From Brienomyrus brachyistius (taxonomy: Eukaryota; Chordata; Actinopteri; Osteoglossiformes; Mormyridae): DNA of 64,000 bases. The DNA is taken from the NCBI RefSeq assembly GCF_023856365.1, contig NC_064540.1, forward strand, positions 3,221,501 through 3,285,500. Direction: 5' to 3'. The notes under the pieces were generated by a model that saw only the letters and a program-made list of their open reading frames with translations, was not told where the DNA came from and ran no database searches. Shown piece after piece: positions 1 to 49,524 of this stretch. A program made the translations under genes and the position numbers. Position 1 is the first letter of the stretch, and each line of letters starts with the position of its first letter.

Positions 1-283
1 ATTTCACCTCATTATTTTAAAAATACTGGCTATGGTCCTGTTTTTGTTTTTGCTGTCGAGACACCAGTGCGGCAACAACAAGACAATAAAACGATAATAT
101 TTATTGTCAACTATAAAATTGGTGAGCAATTTTTTGCTATATGCACAATCCCATAAAATACGGGACGGGTGTCGACTTTAGCTTTAAAACTTTATTAAAC
201 CAGGTTTGTTGGGGCCCCATTTTAATGGAGGCCCCTGGGCTTCTGCCTGGGTAAACCTGTGATTTAAGTGCCCCTGACTGTAC
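1..283. other. Window left edge, intron after grip2 exon U
   Basis: AT-rich sequence immediately 3' of the exon U donor. I see no PDZ7 coding sequence here, so the last coding exons lie further left. Confidence 0.6.
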
Positions 284-36854
<36,571 letters not shown>

Positions 36855-37971
36855 CTAGAGGAGGAAGACGGCATCATTTACCTGCTTTGCTCACCCACCG
36901 GGACCATGGAAGCGGACCAATGACAAGAAGAGGCACAAGCGGGCCGAGCCGACTGGTCAGCCATATGTTTGTCGGGGGGGGGGGAGAAAACGCTGGAGAT
37001 TTTTGGGATGCAAGTCGTCATGGGAAACATTGAGGGGGAATTAAAAACAACGGAAGTACGGCATACAGGTTGTACGTTATAATGCTTAAATAGTGGTTAA
37101 TGTCGGTTTAATTCAACACAGGAAATGCAAATTAAATTCTACACCCAACTCCAACAACCATATCCCCCCCCCCCCACCCCCGAATTCATTCATTCTTCTT
37201 TGAACTTCGGTAGGTTTTTACGACTGTGTGTAACTGAATTTGGATCAAAAACATGGAACATGTACAACATAGGTGAGCTTTTATTCCCCGACCTTAGACT
37301 CCATCTATGTACCTGGACTCAAAGACTTACTCCAGGTCAGAGGTTACCAGGCATAGTGGGGGGGGGGTCTTTTACTCCCAAACGATACCCTTTTAGATAT
37401 CACCACATCACATGCAGGGTGTTAAAGTTGAATGACGTGTTCCGATAGCAAGGCAGTGACTGCTTGCTCCAAGTTTTGCCATCACAGGACTACAGAAAAA
37501 GATCCCCTTCGTTCACATATTTGTACTTTGTAGTGTAGCAGGCAAAACCCAAAGACATGGGAAATGAGGACGGCTGCCATGTTGGTCCATCATCAGTGAG
37601 GCTTGTGAAAATGAGAGGAAAACAACCAAGTTTACTGCACGATACCTGCTTTTCCGTTTGCTTAACAGAGGCATTTATCATCTCAAAAGCTCTCTGCTGC
37701 ATTCATCAGGCAGCGGCTGATTTCATGCTCGCATACATTCTTTGCTGATGTATTTGTAACGGGATTGTAATCTAACGGATAAGTATTGGATTAAAAGTTT
37801 GGCTATAATCTACTGCGCTCTGTTCCCCTACCGCACAAAACGCCCTTCTGGATGACTGCCTCATCAGCTGAAGCTCAACATGCTGCCACTTTCCAGGAAA
37901 TTGCTAACCGTCTAATAAATATTGCGTCGACTCCTGCTAAGAACCTTGGAAATGACTCAATATGCTCAACT

Positions 37972-37972
<1 letters not shown>

Positions 37973-38005
<33 letters not shown>
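37973..38005 (+). repeat. Poly(A) tract, 33 bases
   Basis: An uninterrupted A run. No retrotransposon body is obvious directly upstream. Confidence 0.9.
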
Positions 38006-38008
<3 letters not shown>

Positions 38009-38462
38009 TTTGCCTTCTCCCAGATGCAGCAGGAACCGCTCATAATAATTCTAATACGATTTATGATCTCAACCTTTTCGGAGAAAAAAAAAACCCAATT
38101 ACTCCACTCTGCGAAGCAGCCGTGTTCTTTGGGCAGTCAGCCAACTGTGTTCCATGATGGCTCCGTGCCACGTTTGTTTGCTGAGGTGTGAGTCTGAAGT
38201 CTAAAGGGGCTTTTGGTCCTAATCTAGAAGTCCGTGCCCTACAGGCATCCGTGATCTTTTGCTGAACACGTATCCCAAGTTCCTCTTCCACCATTCAGCA
38301 GTGAAACTATTCTATTTGGGGTCTCACCACTACCAGACTCTTTGGCCGCCCCCTATTTTCTCAGACATAACAACGACAAAAAACTTCAACAGGTGACGGA
38401 ATGACAGCGTTCCAGGGCCCCTGTGGACCAATGGCTCACCAGCCATTATGGACCTGCTACAT

Positions 38463-38821
38463 CCATCCATCCATCCATTTTCCAAACCGCTTATCCTACT
38501 GGGTCGCGGGGGGTCCGGAGCCTATCTCGGAAGCAATGGGCACGAGGCAGGGAACAACCCAGGATGGGGGGCCAGCCCATCGCAGGGCACACTCACACAC
38601 CATTCACTCACACATGCACACCTACGGGCAATTTAGCAACTCCAATTAGCCTCAGCATGTTTTTGGACTGTGGGGGGAAACCGGAGTACCCGGAGGAAAC
38701 CCCACGACGACATGGGGAGAACATGCAGACTCCACACACATGTGACCCAGGCAGAGACTCGAACCCGGGTCCCAGAGGTGTGAGGCGACAGTGCTAACCA
38801 CTGCACCACCATGCCACCCCC
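38463..38821 (-). mobile_element. DANA/mermaid-like SINE, full length, inverted, with TSD
   Basis: Reverse complement of the 21872 copy from (CCAT)n to the head CATGCCACCCC. The 13-bp GGACCTGCTACAT occurs at 38450-38462 and again at 38822-38834. Recent insertion. Confidence 0.87.
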
Positions 38822-39379
38822 GGACCTGCTACATATGTCTGGAAATACTTGATCCTGATTGGTCACTGTGTATTACATTCAAATTACATTCAATAATGCA
38901 TTTGCAATTAACTAATAGCAATCTACTTGGATAATACTACAGAAAGTGAGAAACAAGCAGCATTAGGGAATTAATAGTAACTTATAGACATATATAGTTT
39001 TTTTCCAGTTATATTTTCTCACTGATGTCAGGCAAACTGGCAAACTTATACAGATCGATATTTTACAGAATAATTCCCATACTTTCCTCAAGAGTAATCC
39101 TGAGACTAAAAACTAGAAAAGCTCAAATATTGAAAAACTAGCGGAATAAGTTACCTATAGATTCACTCCAAGGCTGGGTGTTTTGATCATGAGGGAACTA
39201 CTTTGTGAACCTTAAAAATACAGCATCGTTTCTAGGGCCATCATAGCATCTTAAGGTGCCATGATCTGTCCATCCATATGTAATGACAGGGGACTGGGGG
39301 TTCTGTGAAGGCCGCTGTCATTGCTTTCATTTGTAGAGCTATTACAACTGATTTCACAAATGGATTCTATTCACAAGGT

Positions 39380-39995
39380 CCCTAATCTCTTCGAGTTCCG
39401 ATTTCAATCAATCTTGATTCGATTGATGTTTCAGTTACAATACCGATCTTGTTTGGAAATGAGATGCTCAGAGAACTAATACTGTAAATTTTACAAGGGA
39501 CCTTCTAACCTTGTGCGTTTTTTTTAAATGTGACCCAAAAGTAAGCAGATTAATTAACTTTTTAATTAACACGACCAATAAATTTTGGATCGGATGTTTT
39601 CAGATTGCACATTGGGATGACGTCTCGTTAAACGGTTTGTGGCATTTCCGCGCTGCTTCACCTCCATTTTGCACATCTTACAAATGACTTCGCTTTTGTC
39701 CTGTTCTTCACCGTCTTCATATTTCTGAAATCTGAAATAACATCCAGACATCTGCCTTCAGGCTTGACGGTACCTTCAGCGAAGCAGCTCCCACTGTGCA
39801 TTTTTATCTGATTCTTTCCGTCTGCCAGAACTCGTGGCGCGAGGTGGGTCACGCGAGACTAACAGGGTTAAAGCTCCACACATCCCTGGGGAAAAGGCTA
39901 CAGACTATAAAAGGCATATATTAAAAAAATCAATCCTGCGATTTTATGGATCGATATTGGATTACATAAATCAAGATCGATTCGAATCAGGAAAT
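39380..39995 (-). mobile_element. Decayed hAT-type transposon with BED zinc finger fragment
   Basis: The minus-strand frame 39751-39566 encodes DKSEVICKMCKMEVKQRGNA, then TNRL and RRHPNV. The CxxC, GNATN and closing H are the BED-type zinc finger found at the N terminus of hAT transposases. Flanking words TTGATTCGATTGATG and CAAGATCGATTCGAATC suggest degenerate inverted ends. The catalytic and dimerisation parts are absent, so it is a relic. Confidence 0.55.
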
Positions 39996-42060
39996 TGATT
40001 GCATAACCCAGTACTATTCATTTACAGTGAGTCATTTGAAGTGGTACGGTCCGGCTTTTACAGTGGATCAATGTTTCACGCACATGCCCATATTAATTTC
40101 ACCACCGCTCAGGGCTTTCGGCCACTTACCGACGGCGTGATTATATCACCCTCCTCTCGAGTTTCCTCGGTTTGACGCTGCCCTGCCGGCCCACCTTGGG
40201 GCTAATCGTTGCTGACGTAACTCTGGCAGCAGGATCTGCCCAATTGTCACATTCAATACGGCTGCTGTGAACAGAATTGCACCCCCACTTTAACCGATTT
40301 TAATCGGTAACCCGATGAATGTTAGATTCTTTCCGACAAAGGTCCCGAGTCCACTCATCATCATTGACCAGATACTGAGCTATTGTTCCCCTAATAATCC
40401 ATTTACCCCAAGGCGTTTAGAAAACAGCCTCAGAACCAGATAAAAGTGAACAGTCTCAAGAAAATAATAGCCATTTTAGGAAATAACAGTCTATGTTTTT
40501 TTCTATATCTATGACCATTGACATTTTAGCTCCTATTCCCACCCACATCCCAGCATGATCTGGCCTGTAGCAGATTTCAGCCTTGGCATATTGACATATC
40601 AGCATCTGAGTTATGCAACACAGAAATAATGATTTTGTTCATCTTCACTTCCCTGTTTTCCATGGCAACATTACAAACCATCAGAAAAAATAAAACAATG
40701 TATTTTAATTAAAATACTCAGCCCTGATTATTTGAATTTTTTTTTAAGTGGGTAATGTAAGAGGGGGCCATAATTCATGCAGAGGGGCCAACCTTATCAT
40801 TAGCCAATGACGTGATTTGAATTGGTAAGTTACGGGTGAGGGGGTGTACTCTGGGGGCCAATCTGCTATCAGCTGATGCCAGTGCCCCTGTGACTCCCCC
40901 TCTATAGAAGCCTCTAAAAATACTATTAATTTAGAAGTGAATGTATGATTTACATTTTAAGTGCATACCATTTTAAAACGGCAACCATCCTTCGCATGCA
41001 TCATATTTTCGGTAAAACTAACGACTGCTGTACTACCCATTTTGACCTGAGTTTGGACCCAGCTCGATGTGGCTCAGATAGGCCAACAAACGCGTGTAGT
41101 TCTCTTCTAATGCTACCTGTCTGTGTATATAAATACAGCCAGAGCTGCAGACAGCAGTAAGAAATCTGAGCAAAACGCCCCAAACACACGTATTTCATTC
41201 AGCGCCGGGGCCCAGATCTGCTGTAGGCCGGGTTCCTCTGTCATTCAGACAGCAAGTCTAAATGTTAATTACCAGGCATTATCTACTGCTACAGCAGCTG
41301 GCAGATCAGGCATAGAGTCCGGATTCTAGCATTACGGATATGTACCATGTGTTTAACCCAGTTACACAAAATGGCCAAATAATCACCCATCCTTGTATAT
41401 AAATATTTAAATCTAGCTCCATTTATCCGACACTTTCATCCAAAGCAACTCACAGTATAGAGGGAAGGGTTGCAATTAATGTGTGGTCCCTTAAACCCAT
41501 GGCCATTGCATTGGTACTACCATGCTCTACTTGCTAGAGTTACATGTGCTTTAAAAATGAGAGCACAGCTTCCCTTTATGTCATTTTATTTTAAAGGAAC
41601 GAGAAACGTAGGCAGAACCGTAGCCTTGCACCTCCAGGGATGTGGGTTCCATGTGCGTGGAGGTTGTGTCTCTCAGTGTGAGTGTGGGTTCTGACTGTGG
41701 TTTGGTGTCTCCAAAATTACCCATTGTGTGTGATTGTGTGGGTATATGACATCCCACCAAGGGGTGTCCCTGACCTCCTGGAATTACAATAAACCTGAGG
41801 TGGTTAACTGGTTATCTAGGGTGGGTGAAAGTTTAGATTAGGTTGAACCTTCCTGTTTTGGGTTGAGAGACATCTGATGGGTGAATGAGTACATACACTA
41901 AAAGACCCCCCCCCCCCCCTCCGCTAGGTGTATCGCAACAATTGTAAACACGACATCCAGTAATAACCCCAAGCACATAAGCACAGTCGCTATTTGCTGT
42001 ATGTCCCATCTTTCACAAGATTCTCACCTGACAGTAAAAGCCCATTTTAGGTACTGACAA

Positions 42061-42062
<2 letters not shown>

Positions 42063-42092
<30 letters not shown>
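42063..42092 (+). repeat. Poly(C) tract, 30 bases
   Basis: A perfect 30-base C run, giving G30 on the grip2 transcript strand if transcribed. Confidence 0.92.
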
Positions 42093-42095
<3 letters not shown>

Positions 42096-43771
42096 CGATT
42101 ACATCTGCACCTGCCATTCCCGAAATCTTTGTCCAAGGAAAGTTCATCTGAAGTCACTCCAACTAACTGTGCATCGGAAATGGTGTGCTAATCGCCCCGT
42201 AATTACAGATAATTAGCAAAGTGTTTAAACACAGATTCGTGACCCAAGGGTCCCTTGAAGTTCTCCGATCGGTTAATTTACTTAACTTTTAGACACTATC
42301 CATAAGATTGCAATCTATCATAATTTTTTGTCCCACCTGCTATTTTTTTCCCCCGTCACCACAATTCGACAAACAGATTATCTGTTTAATAACTTTCGTA
42401 AATATATGTTTCCACCTGCAGCTACGTGACTTACAAGCCCAGGCATGACTAACCATCTCAATCACCCACATCATCAACCAGTCAGAGGCTTTGCTCACGC
42501 GTGTGGGAGAATATTACAGATCACCACTTAGAGCTCAACACAGCAAGCCCTCCTACGTCCCCCGTACAACAAACGGTACAGTGATCAATAGCAGAGGTGA
42601 GCCTGAGTTTCGAAATACTGAAACATTTTATTTTTGGAGCCGCCAGAAAGGCTTGTTTGAAGCGTATGATAAAGGTTGACTATATTTTCCCCTAGTAAAA
42701 CCTTGTTATCTATTTTGCACATGGCAGCAGAAATTCAGGGTCGTAATTGATTACCTGTGTGGTGCACGCTGCTTAGGAGTCTTCCCACCCAACCAACATC
42801 TTAATTTTTAATTAAACTGGAAAAGTTTCCATTTAACAGCTTGCAAAAAACAGAAATCATTTTTAACATCTCAGCCTTCAAGTCTACAACAAATGGAGTC
42901 AGTATTTTCACTTTATCTGCGTTCATAACAACTCGGAAAGAGCCTTAAGCACCATGATTTAACTGTAAAAGAGTATTAATTATGCTTTTTAAAAATTCTT
43001 AAGAGTAATATGGTGGTTTTAGATTGGTATCTTGAGGTAGTGATTAAACCGGAGTGTCTCTGCTTCTCGTATTGATGCAGGACAAAGACTGTTACCCTGC
43101 GACACTGCAGAACCAGCCTCCAATAAATATTCCAACCCCCTCCACCCTCCGGCCCCCCAGTGTCCTGCTGCCAACATGAGTATCCACCACTCAGTGCCGA
43201 GAGAGAGTGCCTCAATTAATGAAGTTCAAGCCACTGCGGAACGATTTGGAGCAGGCAAAAGCCTTTCAGAAACTATCATAATGCCCAATAAATAATTAAG
43301 ATGAGATAATGTACAATTTTAATGATGTTTTTCACATTCTCTGCTCCGTGCCTAGAATTAGCTCTAAGCCCTTTTTCATCAGCCCTCCCTGGGCCCGACA
43401 CACGCAGGAGAAAAAAAAAATGCTGAAAGACCAAAGACACACTATACAATAAACAAATGACATCTCAATTTATGGCTGGTAAAGCTGAAGCAGAGTCTCA
43501 CGTGACACTGGCTGCGCCATGCGAAGAGCAGTGAAGCAGTGCTTCCATTCCACCATGGGGACGCGGATGATCCAGCTGTATCGAAGATGAGTTGTTTACA
43601 GTTTACTCTAAGACGCTCGGATGTGTTTCATATCTCCTCTGTTCAGGCGTATACCCTAAAATCTTTCTATTTTTCTTTTACAAATTTCACTCCCAAGGAG
43701 GAACTAAGTCTAGCACCCTTTTGCAAAAAAATGCATAGATACGGATGTGAGGAAACGTCAAAAAGACCAAG

Positions 43772-44004
43772 TTTGTAATTATATCTTTGTGGGGACTCTC
43801 CATTCATTTATATAGGGAAAACTCTAATCCCAACATGGCAACCTTAACCCCTACCCAGCCCTAACCTTAACCATAAGTAATGAAACTAAATATGAGACTT
43901 TTGGCATTTTTACTTTTTTGCATTCACGGCACTTCGTCAAAATAACAGGTTTTTATCACATTGTGGTTGACATTTGGTCCCCAGGATGTAATATAAACAT
44001 AATC
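43772..44004 (+). repeat. TGTGGGGACC repeat copy
   Basis: GTGGGGACTCTCCATTCATT, CCCTAACCTTAACCATAAGT and CACATTGTGGTTGACATTTG occur in the same order as in the 34.2-34.7 kb copies, followed by a CA-rich stretch. Confidence 0.7.
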
Positions 44005-44029
44005 CACACACAGACACACACACACAGAT

Positions 44030-44480
44030 ACAGCTCAGGGAAAAATTAAAAGACCACAGGAAAATGTTTCACTCAATTCTCATTTTCTTGGTGTGCATCT
44101 GTGAATATATATATATATTTTTTTTGTTAACTGCAGCCTGGTTCTTCTCTGTTCCTCATTAATGAAGCGCTTCTTCCTTGGTTTATGGAACTTCAGTCCT
44201 GCTTCTACGAGCCTGATACAATCTATCATATAGCCGTGCACTTCATACCACTTAGTGTTTCCCATTCCTTTTGAAGGTCACTTGAAGACATCATCTGATT
44301 CATGAGAATCTGTCGGATAAGTTAACGGGCATCTCTGGCATTAGAAAGTCACTACCACCCTTCACCCGGCTGGGGCTGGTATCCAGTCATTCCCAGTGTC
44401 TCCTGCTTCACCTTGTTCTGGTGCCATGTTGTCTTAGAAATTTTGAAGCTTAAAGCATGCTGTTGCTCAGCGTAGCCTTC
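44030..44480 (-). mobile_element. Tc1/mariner-like relic
   Basis: The left end reads CAGCTCAGGGAAAAATTAAA then AGACCAC, resembling the terminus shared by many teleost Tc1-like elements. The minus-strand frame beside it has FHKPRKKRFINEEQRRTRLQ, similar to the KPL..EKHRKARL.FA region of Tc1 transposase, but with stops before and after. Right end not defined. Confidence 0.4.
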
Positions 44481-47400
44481 TGGATTAAACCAGGTTTTAA
44501 AAATGCTGTCTGAGGAGGGAAAACAAATGATCCGCCAACAGGGTTGTTGGGTGGATCGTCAATGAAAGATATGAACGAAGGCTCTCCCGTCTGGATCAAA
44601 CCAAAAAAAAGGGCTACAAAGGCAGAAATGGCAGATAATTTTAACGGTGGTTATGGAGTCACGACATACGGTTCATCGAGCCCTGCAGCATATGGTGCTA
44701 TGTACCTGGCTGTCCATACAACCCAATAGAAGATGAGATTCATTAGCATAGGTGACCTTTCATTGTTCCAATAACCAGGTCCAACACTGTCCGTTGTAGG
44801 TGCCTTCGACAGTTATCATTAGCTTCCATTAAATTTTTTCGCTGTTTATCGGTTTAGAGCATTCAATTAATCTTTGGAGTTAGCAGATGAATGGTTATCT
44901 AAACTAACGTTTCGGTTAGTTGTGCCCACCACTGCATAACAAATCATGAAAACTGTCTGCCATTAGCAGTCTACCCAGTTGTCTGGCCATAATGATTTGG
45001 CCCTTTCGAAGTTCCTCAGGTTTTCACCCCTCTCCATTTCTTCTACCGTCAACATGTTGAATACAAGAACCAAACGTTAGCTTATCACCTAATATATCCC
45101 AGACACACTGACACACACTGCTATATTTTATGAGACAATCAAAATTATCGGCTTCATGTGGGGGGTGGTGATAACATTTTGGCTCATCATGTATATATCT
45201 TGAACAGAGCTATAGTTTGCTTTCAAAAATATGTCAGAATTTTACAATCTTCAAAGGTTCATCTCTACGATGGAAACTGGGGGGAACTCTGTCCTAAAAA
45301 AAGAGCCATTGTTAATTTTGATGCAGATGTTTATTTCTTAATGGAACGTGGTAGCTGTTGGTAGATTTGTCAACAGTGAAGTGCAAAGATCATTTACCAA
45401 GTACCTGATACAGCATTCGATTTGATCTGGGTCTTGTCCATCTATCCATCACTGCTTATTCAGTAGACAGTGATAGTGGCCCAAAACTATATCCTAGCAA
45501 TCTAAAGGCCAGTCACTGACACGCTATGGAGAATACCCCTTCATCAAATTTGGGTTTTTGGACTGTGGGAGGAAACTGGACAACCCAGAAAACCCAAAGA
45601 AACAGAAAGGAAGCATGCGAACTGTAAACACACAGCACTGCGGCCGACAATCGAATCCACAACCCTGGAGGTAGGAGGCAACAGACCTACATGAGATGGC
45701 ACCGCACTGCCCATTTATTGATCAGTGAAACACAATAAAGCATCATTGAAATTCAGCTTTGCAGAGCTAACAAGGTAAATAAAGTCAGATGATGTTCACT
45801 CAGTAGAAACTTGAACAATCCTGCACTGGTTGTCCAGGGTTTTTCCACGACTTCATTGTGAAGCTTATAAATTAATGACATAATTGTCAGTTCCAGCCCA
45901 TTAAATGGTAAACTAATTTAAACACGCAGTTACTTAGTGGATCAATAAATTATTATAGAAATCCACTTAAGCACATTCCGGGCCCACTCAAAAGTATTTG
46001 TCAAAGCAATCTTTAGCATCGCTGGGCTAGCAAAGAAGCCAGTGCAACCACTTCACAAGAGACATTAAAGCAGGGCTCTCCGAGATAACCCACTGAGTCA
46101 GAACATCACAGTAGAGGACTCAGTCATCTCCTCGCAGCCTATCGTGTGTATTCAGCAGGAGCCCAGGACCATCAGAACAGAAGGATGGATGACTCTGACT
46201 CAGTGTCCCTCTGACTATATGGTCTGCCCTGTGGATGGTGGTGACCTATCCTAGATAATGTCCTTCCAGGCTCCAAAGAAATACAGGCTGGAGATCAACG
46301 TACAAGATAGTGGGGCTGGCTTTAATGCACTGATACTGCTTTCCTAAACGAACAAATCGACGGCAGACATGAAAATTGAGTCCCACATCGACAGAGATGT
46401 ACCCAAAAACGCCGATCTCTGTAGATGTACTCTAATTTCAATAGAACACCAAACTCTCTACCAAGACTCACACAACCTGCTAAGCTCTTGCGTTGCCTCA
46501 CGTCTCTTTGTTGAACACAGTCCTACAAATGAATAACCTTTGGTGTTATATTGGTATCAGTCTGAGACCATTACCCTTAGTAGGGGAGCCTCACATGCAG
46601 CCCTACTGGTTGGGCCATCTGATCAAAACATAGCTACAGCTGCCCCCTGGGGACTATTGCTACAGCTGCAATGGCTCTAAATCTCGACAGAGCACATGGA
46701 TCCGTCTGCATCCCAACTGTAACACGATACACATGGAAGGCCCCACACTTTGAATGTAGGCTTTTTATAGTAGCCCTGATTTACGAATATCACTGTACAC
46801 AGAAACACAGGCGAAAGTGCTGTTATAATGCAAAGTCGTATCTCCGGAAAAAAGGGGCATCGGTGAGACACCTAAACATTAATCTTGAGGACTGAACTTG
46901 AAGAATGGAACTGTAGGTTAAAGGGAAGCAGGTATTGATTTTTCAAAGTAATTTTTAAGATACGATTCCCACAAACAGTGGTGGCAAAGAGGCAGTATAA
47001 TTTTTGCAGAAATCGCACCCCTCTTTTCTGAAATCATTCCCTCTTATCTAAATGCTTTTTGCAGCTTATCTCGAAAACACTGAAATATCTGTTGCTGATT
47101 ATGCAAATGTGAGAAGCTTTGAAAAATCCACAATAATTAAAAGTGCAAGGAATTGTGCTTAAAAAGTCCATAATTATATTTTCTATTTTCCTCTTTTGTT
47201 GTAATCTCAAAATAGACTGGGAAAATAACCGGGAGCATCAGAAAACAACCTGCAATTAGTTCAATAATTACTTGCAAATTGCTAGTTCTATAGACCCAAA
47301 ATTATTCCCCGAATGCTACACAAAGAATGAATATATAGAACTTTCCAGAACATTCTCATGGACACGAAGTATGAACCTGTCTCCTATAGCAGAAATAGCA

Positions 47401-48349
47401 GACGAATACGGACAGATGTTGAAAAAAGAAAAGATAAAAGACTGATAAAGGGATGAAAGATATGAAGGAGATATCAAATATGGAAGACGACTGGTCTGGG
47501 TTTATAAATAATAAATATGTAAAGATATACGCTAAGTTTTCATTTTCATGGTTGGTGGAGGTGGTAACGGCAGTGGGGCTACCAACTGGGACAAATAGTT
47601 AGGTGAATCTCGACCTGGTTGTGTAATAATCACCGAGAAAAGGCATTGCGTTACTAGAGGCGCCTATGGGGATTACAAGCAAAATGCGCTGCTCATTTTG
47701 GTACATTTTTCTCTAAAACAGAGCGAAAGCAGAACAGTAAAGGCGTTAAACCATCGTTTGAAGTGCACGCTTCCATTCCTCAATGCCCCTAAAACATGAA
47801 AGTCATTTTAATTCGTGCTGGACTGTTGCTGTATTTCAATTTTCCACCAGCAAGCGTAAACTTGGAGTTACTTTAAGCACTACACATTACTGAAACGGAG
47901 CTACTAAACAGTACAAAATCTCCCACATGGCTTACTTTCAATACATAGAGGAAAAATTAAACTAAGAGTTTTAATATGAAATAGTTTATTTAAGTATATA
48001 TCTGTTTTAATTATGCATTGCGCTAAAAGCAGCTGCTAGTCTTGAGCATTTTTACGAGTGTATTATATATTCGTAATAAGCAAAAAATGCAAATGAGGAA
48101 AAGAGAAAGATGTTAATATAGTCGTGGCCTAGATATGGGAATAGTAATTTACTCTTCAATATAAACAAATAATAAATGGTTGCAATTTATAAATATTTAA
48201 AGCACAAATACGAAGGGTTTACCGATACACCGATTAATATAGTAGGCCTAACATAGGAGTTATTACGGAATATTTATGGATGTGGAGTATGGCATGAATA
48301 TAAGAAATGCACCGCATGGGATTTGAAATACATTATACGGCGTTGGTAT

Positions 48350-48376
48350 GTGTGTGTGTGCGCGCGCGCGTGTGTG
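48350..48376 (+). repeat. Alternating TG/CG tract (Z-DNA-prone)
   Basis: GTGTGTGTGTG runs into CGCGCGCGCG and back to TGTGTG. Alternating purine-pyrimidine sequence with a CG core directly beside the CpG-rich block. Confidence 0.75.
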
Positions 48377-48419
48377 ATACATCAGTTTATAATCCCACGT
48401 GTGTTAGGGGTAATAAAAC

Positions 48420-48730
48420 TTGCTGGATTTCTCGAAGGCGCCTAAGCACCCGCTTTAATGCCAAACGCGTTCCCGGGAAGCGGCGGAGCCAGTCCTTGTC
48501 AACCCGCCGTTACCCAGCGCCTCCCCTCCCAGCAGCAGTGCGCGTCCCCACCGGGAGCGCATTACTTCGCCCGGCGTAGCGTGACTTCAGCTTCTGCTCA
48601 ACTACCGAATGACTGCGCGTTCGCCTTAAAACAACCAGCGGATTTAACGCTTTGCAACTGGGGCTTCGGAGAGGTGGGAAAAATGCGGCGATTACTATCA
48701 TCGCATACGCGACCATTTCACCAAACCATC
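48420..48730. promoter_or_regulatory. CpG-rich block, candidate promoter
   Basis: I count about 30 CpG dinucleotides in roughly 300 bp, against very few in flanking kilobases, with high GC content. It lies 11.6 kb upstream of the first recognised grip2 exon. It could be a grip2 promoter with its first exon, or the promoter of an unrecognised transcript on either strand. Confidence 0.5.
48514..48562 (-). CDS. Speculative grip2 first coding exon (alternative N terminus)
   Basis: Within the CpG-rich block, an ATG at 48562 opens a 16-codon frame, MRSRWGRALLLGGEAL plus one base, ending at a GTAACG donor. The leftover G would complete an Asp codon with the AT that opens the exon at 36854, so the phase fits. 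The palmitoylated GRIP2/ABP-L isoform starts, as I remember it, with a short MRGW-type peptide carrying Cys11. This peptide shares the MR..W pattern but has no cysteine. The fit may be chance: phase alone agrees one time in three, and the intron would be 11.7 kb. Confidence 0.18.
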
Positions 48731-48990
48731 TAGGGCTCTAGGCAAAATCGAGTAACTTACCCCCTCCGAAAAGCACATGTGCGCCTGGTTTTCTAATCAA
48801 ATGACTCAATGAAAAGGACAACTTAGCCAAAAATTAATAGCAACCTACATATATAAGAGTTTTAGGTACCTAAGCAAACTAAACCACCAGGTTAGAACAA
48901 ATATTCATGCTATACTTTTGATATGGACAGCCTTCATCAGTGTGTGACTAGGCACCAGCACTTTGATGATCCTGTTGTCTTAGAAGAAGG

Positions 48991-49524
48991 ATGCTGTTAG
49001 GAACTAGCGCCAAAAATGCCAAATTGGCATCTTTTGGTCTCTCAAACATACAGCAAACAAAAGAAGTCATCCAAATGCAGGTAACTGCAGCAATTGTAGT
49101 TGCAATACACCATGGTGACGCACTCGTACCTATAGCAAGAACGTTAGCCAGTCTTACCAAAGTTATTCTTCACATCCCTCCTGAGACCACAGAGCATGCT
49201 GACTTGCCGTCTTGTGAGACCATCCAGCAACAGGCAGACCTCAGCTCCGCTTGGTACGGTCCCACCTTCTCACCAGCGCACAGCTCAGCTGCTCTGCACC
49301 AGCTGACGCCTCGACTGAAACTGCGGTGGCTCGTATCTCATCGGTCTGGCTCGAGGGAAACTAGAACATCTCTTTTCTCTTTACCTTCCTCTACTGCAAA
49401 ATGGCCATTTGGACTGCAAATTCAGAAAAGCGGCAGTTCCCAAGAGAAAAAAAATTTTAAATCACCCAAAGAAAACCCTCCTGTTTTATACAAAACTGGC
49501 AGAATTCACAACCTCCAAAGGTAA
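48991..49524 (+). CDS. Unidentified 177-codon open frame
   Basis: Longest open frame outside grip2. No domain recognised; the product is Ser/Thr/Lys-rich at its C-terminal end, with a short hydrophobic stretch AAIVVAIHHGDALVPIA. There is no convincing upstream context, codon bias or neighbour. It may be a decayed transposable element frame or chance. A function cannot be proposed. Confidence 0.12.
   Translation: MLLGTSAKNAKLASFGLSNIQQTKEVIQMQVTAAIVVAIHHGDALVPIARTLASLTKVILHIPPETTEHADLPSCETIQQQADLSSAWYGPTFSPAHSSAALHQLTPRLKLRWLVSHRSGSRETRTSLFSLPSSTAKWPFGLQIQKSGSSQEKKNFKSPKENPPVLYKTGRIHNLQR

Larger units (their letters stand above)
36855..48400. other. Upstream of the first recognised grip2 exon: probable long first intron
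   Basis: No coding exon recognised on either strand. Besides the elements listed separately it holds poly(A) (37973-38005), C runs (41907-41919; 42063-42092, 30 bases), an inverted SINE (41405-41545), and old mermaid-like SINE pieces at about 41610-41830 and 45430-45715. Remaining sequence is AT-rich and unassigned. Confidence 0.55.

Noticed and set aside
184..283. Continuation of the exon U frame past the donor
   Set aside because: It does not match PDZ7, and a good CACAAG/GTACAG donor sits exactly where the family switches to PDZ7.
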